Below are positions 1 to 10,492 of a DNA stretch of 64,000 nt, piece after piece. Origin of the DNA: Patellaria atrata CBS 101060. Taxonomy: Eukaryota; Ascomycota; Dothideomycetes; Patellariales; Patellariaceae. Each line of letters begins with the position of its first letter. Position 1 is the first letter of the stretch. Below the pieces are notes generated by a model. It ran no database searches, had not been told where the DNA came from, and worked only from the letters and a program-made list of their open reading frames with translations. The stretch lies in NCBI GenBank assembly GCA_010093705.1, contig MU006100.1:217870-281869 (forward strand), given 5' to 3'. Both the position numbers and the translations under genes were made by a program.

Positions 1-323
1 CTACTCCCATATAGGCAGCTCCGTTTCGAAAACCGATTAGTCCTAGAGTGGCCGCATCACTCCTAGACTTGTATCTTGTTCATCGTTAATAAACGCTTCC
101 CAAGAAGTAAAGAGAATTCTCACTTTACGAATCCTTGAGTTGGATCGGTATCCGTAAAAAAGTCAAAGTTATTAAAGAACGTTGAACCCTGGAAATTGTC
201 TGTAAGAGAGTAGACTGTATTCTGAGCTACGATAGGACTAAAGAGAGACGCAAAAACGAAGGAGCCAAAGCTCAAAAAGAGTGATGAGGAAGGCATCCTG
301 AAAATGAATGACTGAAAAAGCAC
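1..323 (-). CDS. GH16-family secreted endo-beta-glucanase, N-terminal part (cut by window edge)
   Basis: This is the first part of a secreted glycoside hydrolase of family 16, an endo-1,3(1,4)-beta-glucanase type acting on cell-wall glucans; only the N-terminus lies in the window. Exon 1 ends at 124, an intron of 49 bp follows (123-75, GTGAGA...ACAAG), and exon 2 runs off the left edge from 74. Joined, the frame reads a hydrophobic signal peptide ending near SPIVAQ, then VYSLTDNFQGSTFFNNFDFF, DPTQGFVKY and GLIGFRNGAAYMGV, which is the usual start of ascomycete GH16 proteins. Translation may begin at 323 or at the second Met at 296; the second gives a cleaner signal peptide. The catalytic ExDxxE region lies outside the window, so activity cannot be judged. 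Family assignment rests on these N-terminal motifs only. Confidence 0.8.
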
Positions 324-1394
324 GAAAACAAAAGAGTGAATGAGGTCAGAGAGACGTGAAAGCCATCACAACGGACTGGAAGACGAAAGACTTTTAAGAA
401 AACCTCCTGATATTATAACTAGTCATACGGAGGAATAACATTGAAGGTACCGCGAATCAACATTTCATAGCCTTGGGACGATAACTTTTCGCACTTGTTT
501 GGGGGGAAGCCATCGTGGGTTTGGTGTGTCATATCAGACGAGTGTACCGAATAGTAGATCTCCCGACGCGCCTTAACGCTTTCGATTTCTTTGCTAAACC
601 TGTTGCTGTTAAAAGCAAGTCCAAGCTAAAGAAGCTATAACCAGCGTCAGTTTAGTGTTTTGAAGGTGGCTTTTGTTCTCAAGCCGGGAAACGGCACATG
701 TCCGTCAAATATTCCCAAATCAAGCCAAACGAATGCCGTCCACGTTTTCTCGTTGACGTGGCGCTATTTATGGCTGGCTGTGCAGTGAAATTCACAAGGC
801 TAAAGAGAGGATGGGCGCGTCGATGGTGAAATTGAGGTGCATTCTTCTGGAGCCCCAAAGCTGGGTTTGGCTTGGCAGGGGTAGGATCATTAGCCTCGAC
901 ACCGACGGACGCAAAGGAGATCGGTAAATCCCAATTCCTCACCATACCTTATCGAATAATCGGATTCCCCGCTGTGCTGTCTTCACGTCATACAAGGTTA
1001 TCGGTATACATAATATCTATCACTATTGTAACATTCAGGACATTCCCAGTAACAATCTAGACTCAATGTAAGTATAAAGCACTTGATATTTAACTGTCTT
1101 TTTTAAGACTCGTTACTACTGAATGGAATATGACATCCCACCTGGCCCACCCTTCTTCGCGGAACTCAGTCTCAATGCATTTCGCTGCATGCTATAAACT
1201 CAGACGAGCGGGGAAAACCCAAAGCAAAAGAATTCCGTCATACCCATGACGGAGACCGCCTAAGCGAATACAGGAAGAACTAAATAGGCAATTGGGCATA
1301 ATCAACGCCTGATACTCCCTAATTCCCCTAACCGTCATACGCATGTATTATCTATCTCAATAGCTTGATAGCCGATAATACTACCGTCCCCAGT
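324..1394. other. Intergenic region: GH16 promoter and cullin 3' flank
   Basis: About 1.07 kb without a convincing gene. It holds the upstream region of the GH16 gene and the 3' flank of the cullin gene. Short open frames are present (for example 679-945) but show no recognisable domain and no splice-supported extension. Confidence 0.6.
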
Positions 1395-3807
1395 TTACGC
1401 TAAGTAAGCTAACTCATCGCCTCCTTGCCGTTCGAGGTATTCCTTCTCTAGCAAAATATCGATGCACTTCTTGATATCAGACACTTTGGGTGTGAATCTG
1501 CTCTTGATTTGCGTGATCGTTTCGGCGACTAGGGCTTGGTGCTTCTCTTGTTTACGAGCCTTCATGATACGTACAATAGCGGACTAGAGCAACGTTAGCT
1601 GGGTTCTGTGATGGGGGTTATAATAAGGGAATACTAACCTGCATAAGTAACTTCCGGTCTTCTTCGATTGTCTTGTGCGTATCTTCGGTTTCTTGCTTCT
1701 GCTCGCTCTTGATAGCAATGTTCAAGTTGACCTTCACCTTCTTGTTTTTAAAGCCATGGTTCAAGGAGTAGCTCGTACCGGGTCCGGGCTTTGAGCTCTC
1801 GGGTTGAACGTTTAGAACCTTAGCTTTTAGAAATACCCCTAATGAAGGGTCAAGGGTCTCCTTTGAAAGCTTGGTGCTCTCCTCAATGTCCTCGTAGGTA
1901 ATACTATCGTCATCATTGAAGAGTAATAAAATCGCCATTTGATACGACGATACCTGGAAAGTATACGGGATCTTGCCAGCCTTTATATAGTTGGCCCGGA
2001 TCTCACCCTTGCAGAGTTGCCACAACCATGTCAACTTCCTACCTTGATGTTTATTTCCATAGAAGTTTTGGAATCTCTCGTACGTCTTGACGATCTGTTG
2101 TGGCGGTAAGAACGAAGTGGCTGAAGGATTCAAGGGCCAGAATCCTGTACCAAGGATCATGTATGTAGCATCGACAGCACTCTTCTGGGACTCCTCATCC
2201 AGGTTAGCCTGACACCAGTCCTTGAATGACGAATTAAGATCCTTAGAGATCTGCATGTCTTGGAACATGCGCTGCAGCTTATTTGTGTACTCAAACCCAC
2301 ATGCCTCTTTTAACTTGCTGATCATACTGGTTTCAGCATCATCCGAGTTGGAAGTCGTGTTGACCAGACGCTTCGCAAGCATACGGGAATAGAACTTCTG
2401 GAACACATCCTTATCCTCGATATACTTGAAGACTGTCATGATTTGCGAGAGCATCTTCTCCATATCATCTTCCTCGGTCAACTTCGCAGATGACTTCTTG
2501 AGAAGGGCATCAGTGTACTTAGCAAGAAGCTCCGGTGACTTTGTAGAACCCGATTTGCAGACCTTGTTGCGGTTGACAAACTCACGGCACGCATTATCTA
2601 AAGATCGAACGAATTCTGACTCCCCAATAAATGCCGTGTTAACCAGGTCCTGGTACTGCGTATGAACCTCCAAAAGAGCATCTACATAGACCTTTGGTTC
2701 CAGGTTCTCGCCATCTACAGCAACTTTATCGATGGCCATCAACCCGGCTTTCCGCACGTGGGCTTCGAATCGGTTCCGTAAGGGATCCAGGCCATCCGGT
2801 ATCCGAGCCAAGAGAGCGTACATTCTCCCAAGATCCTCCCTGCGATCCTCGTTGAGAAGATTTTGAAACTCCTCCCGCAAAAGTATGCTGTGATCTGCGA
2901 TAAGCGCGGTCTCGCAAGTTCGCATTAGGGGTGTTGTAATCTCAGTGAGCAGATATAGGGATATCCGCTCCTTCTCTTCCTCTAACCGTGCTTCTGCCTT
3001 CTTCATGTACTCCACGATGCTATTGTCTTGAATAAACTTCGTGGACTCATCCTTATAATATGCCGCCGTAGATTCCAGGAAGGGTTTCTCAAAGAATTGT
3101 TTGTACACGTCGAGCGTAGTCTTCTTGCTGTCCGACTCATCCAACCCTAGAGATACAAAAGAATCCACAACACTCTTAATATGCGATGTCTCAATCGTTT
3201 CGCCATTTCTCTGCTTTTCAACGAGCTTTAAAACAGAGCTCATGACCGACTTGTGTGTATGATCGAACATATCCATCTTCCATCGAACCAAGTGGAGTGT
3301 GTAGATGTCGTAAACATTCTTCTTCCCCTCATCCATCTCACGTTTCACCCAATGTCGGTTAAGGTACTGGAAGAGATGGTTATTATACGTGGCGGCGGTC
3401 GTATATCGGTTCCACTCCTTGATGTAAAAGGTGAGAAGAGCTTCATCCACATGTTCTCGGGATTTGGCTTGCACGCCACCAAGATGTCTCCTCAAATATT
3501 CGATGAGGTGGTTATACAAGTCCTCGCCGAGCAAGTGGGCCCCTCCACGATTATGTTGCGCCGAAAAACTTCCTGCTACTATCTTTTGTGCCGTACAGAA
3601 GTTGTGGATTGCGGTGTACAAAGCCATATATGCCTTCATATCGATTCCTTCTCGGAGGTTCGTCATGATTCGGTCCACACCCGATTCGAGGAAGCTCCAA
3701 CTAGACACAGTGTCAGTTTCACCCGGTAAAGGACGCTTCAGGGAAGATACTAACGTTCCAACAGGATCATCGTTGCCGGGCATCGGCGGCATAGGTGTTG
3801 GTGCCAT
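1395..3807 (-). CDS. CUL1: Cullin-1 (SCF ubiquitin ligase scaffold)
   Basis: Scaffold of SCF E3 ubiquitin ligases: the N-terminal cullin repeats bind Skp1/F-box adaptors and the C-terminal half binds the RING protein Rbx1. Exon 1 is 3807-1639 and exon 2 is 1583-1395; the 55-bp intron (1638-1584) starts GTTAGT and ends CTCTAG. The product is 785 aa, normal for fungal CulA/Cdc53. Cullin-homology signatures such as [11 protein letters not shown] and [15 protein letters not shown] are visible around residues 470-510. The last exon encodes the winged-helix neddylation domain: IVRIMKARK carries the expected Nedd8 acceptor lysine (K731) and the protein ends in the canonical ELAYLA. Without the last exon the frame would run into the intron and lose this domain. 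It shares a 0.6-0.7 kb promoter with the divergent cupin gene. No truncation is seen. Confidence 0.95.
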
Positions 3808-4400
3808 GATGAACCAAGGTAGGGAATAAGTCTTCTCTGCACCGAGATGCTCACTTCACGAGAGATTTGCGACGCGGAAGCAATCAAAGTTCGGTTGTCG
3901 GTTAGGTGTTATTGTTGTGATTTCGATAAATTATTGGAAAGGATCTGAGGTAAAAGAATCGGAGGATCAGCACTGTTGGGTTATCTTATAAAACACAGGC
4001 TCCGAAACGCTGCTAAGCCAAAGGGCGGATGGGGCTGCGTTGTGCCTCCACAGGTCAGTCGGCAAAATGGAGTGAAGTTAATGGAGAGAGGTTTTGCTTT
4101 CTTCAGGTACAACGGGTTTGTCACGGTCACGACATGTTCGAGGTTCTCAGCAGCTGCCTGACTGAAGGTGGCGGTAAAATCCCGGCCGTGTTAACTACAA
4201 AGCCGCAAATCAAGCATTTCGCCTCGCCCTTAACGTTAAATGAACGTCTATAAAGAGCTCTCTACCATACCTTACAATCGTAAGGTACTTTAGGTCCTCC
4301 ACTATTCATGAAGTAAGACTATCAAACACTGAAAATTCAGACTTATTCAGCTTGCGGAGAAGCTCACGTGTGCTCCTTCGCCTAGTTCTATAGGATCAAG
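3808..4400. other. Intergenic region: shared cullin/cupin promoter
   Basis: About 0.6 kb between the divergent cullin and cupin genes. It presumably contains both promoters. I see no TATA box or repeat that stands out. Confidence 0.5.
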
Positions 4401-4444
4401 ATGACGTCTTTCTCCAAGACCACTAACTTCCTCATTGAAGACAA
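4401..4444 (+). other. Possible upstream coding exon or uORF of the cupin gene
   Basis: An ATG at 4401 opens a 20-codon frame that stops at 4463. If a 46-bp intron at 4445-4490 is removed (GTACGG donor, GCTAAC branch site, ATCAAG acceptor), this frame joins in phase to the codons leading into the cupin ATG at 4513, adding 22 residues to the N-terminus. Both readings are possible: a real first exon, or a short uORF. The conserved cupin sequence begins only after 4513. Confidence 0.4.
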
Positions 4445-4512
4445 GTACGGTAGAGATACATAGCTAACTATCCTTCTTCCCTTAATCAAGCAGCGAAGCC
4501 GGAAATTTAAAC

Positions 4513-5043
4513 ATGACGGTCACATCTTTCAAGACTCTCCAAGTCTCCAAACATTTCATTCCTCGTCATAATCTATTTCCTAACACTTCTATCCAAAACA
4601 AACCGCTTCTCATCTACCACTCAACATTCCCATCAGAATCAGCATCCTCAATCGAGTTGCATTTGGAGAAAACTGGAGTTGTGGTCCCACAATGGCGCTA
4701 CACGATGTTCAAGACGTCTCACTTCCACAGCACGACTCACGAAGTCCTGTGCATTTCGTCCGGATCAGCGAAACTCTGTTTTGGCGGCGAGGATAATCCT
4801 GAAAACGTTACTCCTGTTGTGAAACAAGGTGATGTGGTCATTGTACCTGCAGGTGTGGCACATAGATTGCTGCAAGAGAATGAAGGGCCTTTCGAAATGG
4901 TGGGCAGTTATCCGAAGGGGAAGAACTGGGATATGTGTTATGGCAAGGAGTCCGAGAGAGAAAAGGTGGAAGGCATCAAATCTCTAGAGTGGTTTGATAA
5001 GGATCCTGTATATGGTACCGATGGCCCAACCTTACAGGTTTAA
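4513..5043 (+). CDS. YjlB-like single-domain cupin protein
   Basis: A 176-aa cupin-fold protein resembling the YjlB-like family found in bacteria and fungi; its substrate is unknown. Cupin motif 1 is visible as SHFHSTTHEVLCISSGSAKL (HxH plus a downstream Glu, residues about 74-93) and motif 2 as GDVVIVPAGVAHR (about 111-123), so a metal-binding His/His/Glu/His set looks intact. No signal peptide or membrane segment is seen, suggesting a soluble intracellular protein. The ATG at 4513 is the conservative start. A spliced upstream exon (4401-4444) would give 198 aa and is described separately. It is divergent from the cullin gene and convergent with the thiolase gene, so context gives no pathway hint. 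Enzymatic function cannot be assigned from sequence. Confidence 0.85.
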   Translation: MTVTSFKTLQVSKHFIPRHNLFPNTSIQNKPLLIYHSTFPSESASSIELHLEKTGVVVPQWRYTMFKTSHFHSTTHEVLCISSGSAKLCFGGEDNPENVTPVVKQGDVVIVPAGVAHRLLQENEGPFEMVGSYPKGKNWDMCYGKESEREKVEGIKSLEWFDKDPVYGTDGPTLQV

Positions 5044-5842
5044 GGGATGCAATTTCTGTTTTTCTAACTACCTAACTATCACTTGTAGCTACTAACTCCT
5101 ATGATTACAATTCCATATTGCCTATTATTATCACAACGCTATGATCCAAATGATACTCAATCTTTAAATGCTACAACAAACCAACACTCCTACAATCTTC
5201 ATCTTATTAGCATGGGAAAGTTTCTTTTGACATGACAACATCTTTCACTGAATGCCCTCCAAGACGCAAGGGCATTCAACCCTCGCTCCTCTAAAAAGTG
5301 CTTTGATGTTCGATGAAGAAAAAGCTAACGCGAATCTTTAGCAATCGGGATAGTATACAACCCGCGGCAGGCATGTGCTCGATCAAATATGGTATCTTTC
5401 GTAAGGCGACTACCCAAGCTTGTATTCTCAATCGCACATATTTATCGCTTTTAGATTGGCAAAGGTGCTTGAGGTCCGTGGAACTGGTTATCTATTTAAA
5501 GAAGATCATGTCAGCGAGTAGGATAACTTAGACATAGGGACTAAGAGACAGACACATTATCTAAAACCCATAGCTGAAGCTCGGTAGGGAGAGATAAAAT
5601 TTCAGGCAGAGTGGTCGTCTTTCAAGACGTTCTCGCGTCTTGTGGTGTGGATTTTTGTTGAATAGTAAGGAAAGATCTACGAACAAATTCTGTTTCAAAG
5701 TTGTGACGGCACGTCGGATAGCTTGACGCGACATCACGTGTGGCGTAATAATCAACAGAAAGCGATTTAGCAAAGGTAGAATACGCTCTACTCCTGAATT
5801 CTAAGGATAAATTTCATCCAAGTAATCAACATCGAGAAGTCT
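5044..5842. other. Intergenic region between convergent cupin and thiolase genes
   Basis: About 0.8 kb of 3' flanking DNA for two convergent genes. The short open frames here (such as 5313-5531) have no recognisable content. Confidence 0.6.
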
Positions 5843-7210
5843 TCAAACCTGCTCATTCACAAACAATCCCGCCATACCCATACCAGTACCAACACACATA
5901 CTGGTAAGTAGGATCCTCTTCTTCTGCCGCCGGCATTCGCTCAATCCTGTGACGATCTGCCTCGTACCAGTACAGCCCAACGGATGACCAAGCGCGATAG
6001 CACCTCCACGGATATTCATTTTAGCGGGATCAATCTTAAGAGTTTCTAAACAGTATACAGCCATGCTAGCAAAAGCTTCGTTTATTTCGATGATGTCGAC
6101 GTCATCCAGCGATAGGTTGAATTGGTTCAACAGCTTTGGAATCGCTAACGATGGGCCAATACCCATGATCCTAGGCGGGAGTCCGGCAACAGTTGCTCCA
6201 ACGTATTTTGCGAGGATAGGTTGATTCAAATCCTCTGCTTTCGATCTCCTCATCAAAATTACGGCTGCCGCACCATCTGTGACTTGTGAGCTGTTACCCC
6301 CAGTGCTCCTATCTCCATGAGGTAAGAAGGCAGGTCGGATCTTCGCGAGAGCCTCGTATGTGGTACCGTACCGCGGACCCTCATCTCTCGTGAGCGTGAC
6401 TGTCTTCTCCTCTCCGGTCTTTGGGTCCTTGATAATCGTGGTGATAGGGACAATTTCATCATCAAACCAACCAGCCTTTTGCGCCACCTCTGCTCGTCTA
6501 AAAGACTCGCATGCGAACTGATCCTGCGCTTCTCTTGGGATATTGAAATCTTTAGCAACGTTTTCAGATGTCTGACCCATAGGTTGCATGCAGTCATTTC
6601 CATCCGGAGTGGCTAGGATCTCATCGACGAATGGACGCTCCAACCTATCTCCACCAACGGTCATAGACTCTGCGCCGATTGCGACACCGCAGTCTATAGC
6701 TCCGGTGAGGATCTGGTTTGAAATATCTTGAACCGCTTTGAGACCTGAGGAGCAGAACCGATTGACAGAGGAAGAAGAGGTTGTATTTGGGAAACCTGCG
6801 CCTAGAAGAGCTGCTCTTGCGTAATAAGCTGCTTTTGCGTCGGACACCTACGCAGTATGTCAGTTACTATCATGAAGAATGCGGTATAGGGACTTCATAC
6901 ATTCCCCAAACATATATCCTCAATGAATGAAGGGTCCAACTTCTGCAATTCGGCTTTCTTGCGAACCTCTTTTAACATCTTTACAACTATGCCATCCAGT
7001 GTTGTATCCTTGAACCCTCCCTTCTTCGCCTTTGTCAAGGGTGTCCGGATCGCCAGGGTTATTACTACATCATCAGGGTTCTTTGTTGTGCTAATTGGTC
7101 GTTAGCAGCGTCGTCGTGTGTGTTCGAGACTGGGATGCATACATTGCTGCTAAACCGCTCTTTGAGGGTGAGATGTGAGATAGTATAGAACTTAAGCGCT
7201 CGCTAGCCAT
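5843..7210 (-). CDS. POT1: Peroxisomal 3-ketoacyl-CoA thiolase
   Basis: Catalyses the last step of peroxisomal beta-oxidation, the thiolytic cleavage of 3-ketoacyl-CoA. There are three exons: 7210-7143, 7090-6901 and 6847-5843. The introns are 52 bp (7142-7091, GTATGC, branch GCTAAC) and 53 bp (6900-6848). The product is 420 aa. The start MASERLSSILSHI fits a PTS2 peroxisomal signal (R-L-x5-H-I), which supports beginning at 7210 rather than at the in-frame Met at 7339. Thiolase catalytic residues are in place: Cys118 in VNRFCSSGLKA, His374 in GGAIALGHPLGCTG and Cys404 in MCVGTGMGMAG; NEAFASMA is also present. A CCTCGG hexamer 121 bp upstream matches the core of the fatty-acid-responsive FarA/FarB site. 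No defects are seen. Confidence 0.95.
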
Positions 7211-7330
7211 GCTGAGATGATTAAAGAAGTAGGTCTCTTCGCAACTTGTTGATCCAAAAAGCTGCGATGAGGAAGTTGTAGACAGCTTGTTGCTATGGGC
7301 GTCCACGGCTTTTGAAGGATTGTGGGGAAG

Positions 7331-7336
7331 CCGAGG
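7331..7336 (-). promoter_or_regulatory. Candidate fatty-acid response element (CCTCGG)
   Basis: The hexamer CCTCGG, read on the thiolase strand, sits 121-126 bp upstream of the thiolase start codon. It matches the core described for FarA/FarB in Aspergillus beta-oxidation genes. A hexamer occurs by chance fairly often, so only its position next to a beta-oxidation gene makes it worth noting. Confidence 0.4.
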
Positions 7337-8064
7337 CATCTTGATGGAACGAAAAACGGTGGCAACACATCTGCCGTAGAAAGAGATGCAAGCATCGGCT
7401 TATAGTGATAAGTAATCTTTAAAGCTCTGCATGGTATCATTAATCCATATCCAATGTACTGATAGCGATCCCCACAGATGTACCGCTTGAGTATTATTGG
7501 ACGACTTGGAGGCTACAGTATTCTGATGTCTCGGTGATCAAATCTGATCACCGACACTAACTTTAACCTTAACTTAACCTACTTTAAAGAAAAGTGTAAG
7601 GTAAGGTAGTGCCTTCATGTATTGCGCTTCCTTATTTACTAAATACTACTATAAGTAGGAATCCTGCCGTACTAAAGCAGACAACTGAATATGTGTACGG
7701 AGCAATCAGACTATAGTTCTAACACCTCCAAAAATAAAGGTTCCAAGTGAAGAATATCAAATGAGGACAGTTGAGGAAGAGCTAAGAGAGTGTATCTCCG
7801 AAGAACAAGGCTTTTCAGAGCTCGAAAGAATAATATTAAGTTGTAAACCAGGAATAGCAATAACAGTAAAAGGATAGTTCTACTCCGTACTCCGTACTTT
7901 CAATTATGACTCTAAATCTTGTGGCAAGTCTGTTCCGGCTTGGTATCAACCAAGAGAGGTGGTTGATAGTAACGAGCCTTGGGGATTGAGTGGACAGTGG
8001 CAGCAAGAACATTTACCAACATCCCTACTGTCTTCATCCGAGACGACGACTATTCCTATGGAAG
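7337..8064. other. Intergenic region between thiolase and HET pseudogene
   Basis: About 0.7 kb, AT-rich in places. It contains a 10-bp inverted repeat (7531-7554), a TTAACC-rich tract (about 7560-7610) and an open frame of about 62 codons (about 7689-7879) with no recognisable domain. Confidence 0.5.
7531..7554. repeat. Perfect 10-bp inverted repeat with 4-nt loop
   Basis: TCGGTGATCA and its exact reverse complement TGATCACCGA are separated by AATC. It could be a regulatory palindrome or the end of a decayed mobile element; nothing else in the flank decides this. Confidence 0.6.
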
Positions 8065-8072
8065 TATAAAAA
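8065..8072 (+). promoter_or_regulatory. TATA box of the HET pseudogene
   Basis: TATAAAAA lies 62 bp before the first ATG of the HET pseudogene. Its survival suggests that the promoter has decayed less than the coding sequence. Confidence 0.45.
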
Positions 8073-8133
8073 GGAGACCCGCTGAAAACCCGTTTTCGTT
8101 ATCCTAGAACTACCAAGTAGAAGCATCTTTAGT

Positions 8134-10254
8134 ATGGACAATGTTAGACCATCTCAACCGTCTAGGCTATACAAACCTCTCGATGATTCAACAAAACAGA
8201 TGCGTTCGCTGACCGTTGAGAAACCATGGGAATCAGGGAGCATCCCAGGGTTGCTAAATGATGTTGATATAGCGCTTTTAGAACTCTTATTACCTTCCCG
8301 ACTTCGGTTTCCATTTCCAATTCGCTCTAAAATAGCAGTCTTTGATCTTTTTGCGGCACCGCCATACACAGCTCTATCGTACGCATGGAGTACAGAACTA
8401 GCGACTGAGCCAATTGAGATCGATGGCCAAAAGGTGCAAGTGACGGCGAGTCTCTACTCAGTACTTCATAAAGTTCGATGGAACTTTAAGTGAGATTATA
8501 TCTGGATTGATGCGTTATGTATCAACCAAGACGACGCCAAGGAAAAGAGCCACCAGATACCATTGATGAGCGAGATATATCAAAATGCCACTTGGGCATT
8601 CGCATGGCTCGGAGAAGGGTTGCCGTCCACCGGTCGTTCTATCTCGCTTATTTTGACGATCAGTTCGGAAATGTCTAAAGATACAACGGAAGGTGAGGAC
8701 CTCGAAAGGGCTTGTGAAATGTTTTACGATTTAATTCCAGCTGAGGATGGCCTAAAAGCTCTTAGTGACTTCTTCAAGCTCCTTTATTGGGAAAGGGTGT
8801 GGGTCATTCAGGAAGTTGCTTTTTAACAGCATACCATTATCGTTTTTCGAAACAGTTACACTGAGTGGAGCGAAATTGTGACCTTCTGCGCTGCTCTCCG
8901 ATTGCTCGTCGCTTGGTGCGGGAGGACTGGGCGAAGACAGTTGTACTTCGACACTGGACCCCTGGAGAGGTTTCGACGCATAGTCAGAGGTTCAAAAACT
9001 CGTCCATATGAACCCGAAAAGGTGCATAATGAGGCTTACCTCAGTTTAAACATGATGATAAATCAAGATCTTTTGACTCTCTGCCTATCAATGACTTCTT
9101 TCAAAGCTACGGACCCACGGAATAAAGTCTACGCTGTACACAATCTAGCGCCGAAGAATAGTGTTAAGATCCATCCAGACTGTACTAAGAGTGTTCCAGA
9201 AGTTTATAAGGACATAATAGTCAAGACAATCCGTCATACAGAGAGCTTGAATTGCATAAGTATTGGCAGGATCAGTGTTTTACAGGATAAACCGCTGACG
9301 GATATGCCGTCCTGGATTCCAAATTTCGAAGACTTCGAAGACTCAAGTAAATTCGGAGGACCTATAGTTAACCCTCCTGGTACAATCCACACCCATCGCG
9401 CGAGCAAGTCTACGATCCCTGCATACCGGTTCACAGTACTTTTTGACCAACTACCCGCACGAGGCTTTATTTGTGATGAAATATCTGAAATCATCCATTA
9501 CACAAATACAGTAATTCCAGACCGAACACCAATGTTTCATTCAATTGCCAGTATCCTAGCAACGCATCAAATCCCATATGAACAGCAGACTTCAATCTAT
9601 CGACAGCTCTTGCTGAGCTTATTCCCGGAACTTAGACTGGACGCCGTATCAGATCTCCGCCCGAGTATCATTAGCAATTTCGCTTCAATCTTCATGTCCG
9701 AGTTAGGCCGTTCATCCCTAGTACTATCCTTCTACGACAAGATGGTGTCTCCGGAGCTAATCACAGGCCGCCAGTTCGTCGAAAAATTAAAGCACAATTA
9801 GACCCTGCGCTCAGTTATGCAATGGCGGAACTCTCACCACAAGCAAATATTCCATTGTCAAAGTCCGAGCTAGGTGAACTATACACTAAAGCTGTCGACG
9901 CATTCCACGATCCCACAGATTTGCAATGCTGGTTGATTCCGCTACACGGTCCTCCAGATGGCTTTTCTATAGATATTGTAAAGAACAAAGTCAAACGCTG
10001 TTTCTAAGAAGGTCTCATTGGTAGGGCATTTGTCATTTCGAAATATGGTTATATGGGCTACGTTCGACCTGGTGCTCGCAAGGGAGATAAGATCTGTATA
10101 CTCTTCAGATGCTCAGTTCCACTCATCATTCGCCCAGTCGGGGATAAATATGTTCTCATAGGGGATTCTAATAATCTATGGAATGATGGATGGGGAGATG
10201 GTTGAGAAGCAAGAAGCCGGAATGTTTGAGATTAAGGACTTTGTGTTTAGATAA
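8134..10254 (+). pseudogene. HET-domain (heterokaryon incompatibility) pseudogene
   Basis: Remains of a HET-domain protein of about 700 aa, a family whose intact members can trigger cell death after non-self fusion. Landmarks appear in order: YTALSYAW (near 8370), YIWIDALCINQDD (8496-8534), LMSEIYQNATWAFAWLGEG, ERVWVIQEVAF (near 8822), and the usual C-terminal block GDKICILFRCSVPLIIRPVG (near 10090). The frame is broken several times. In-frame stops lie at 8491-8493 (TGA), 8824-8826 (TAA) and 10005-10007 (TAA). A frameshift lies in the A-rich tract at about 9781-9790. A second frameshift lies at about 10160-10180, after which GMMDGEMVEKQEAGMFEIKD restores the family's C-terminus, ending at 10254. 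No splice sites would remove the first two stops without deleting the core motif. It is clearly non-functional as a full-length protein, though a short N-terminal peptide could still be made. Confidence 0.88.
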
Positions 10255-10492
10255 CCAAGATGATCATCTAACATTTGCCAACACCGCACATACCTTCGCT
10301 CACCCGGGACGACAATGATGAATGATCCATTCCTGTATGACCGTAAAGCAGACATCATTATATCCACCAAAACATGCTTTGTTCTTCTCCAACGACATAT
10401 TCAGCACTAGTGAAGGCGCACTATGTTCATCATAAACAATCGTCCTCTTCCTACTTTTTTTTCCAGGACGTCAAAGATACTAATAACCTTAC

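Noticed and set aside
3253-3829. Plus-strand open frames of 130-160 codons inside cullin
   Set aside because: Antisense shadows of the cullin gene, with no recognisable content.
7560-7610. Telomere-like repeats
   Set aside because: The TTAACC-like units are irregular and do not match the fungal TTAGGG repeat; the window is otherwise ordinary internal chromosome.
8134-10254. HET gene with introns that remove the stops
   Set aside because: Possible donors near the first two stops would delete the core IDALCINQ or WVIQE motifs, and the frameshifts remain unexplained, so a pseudogene is the simpler reading.
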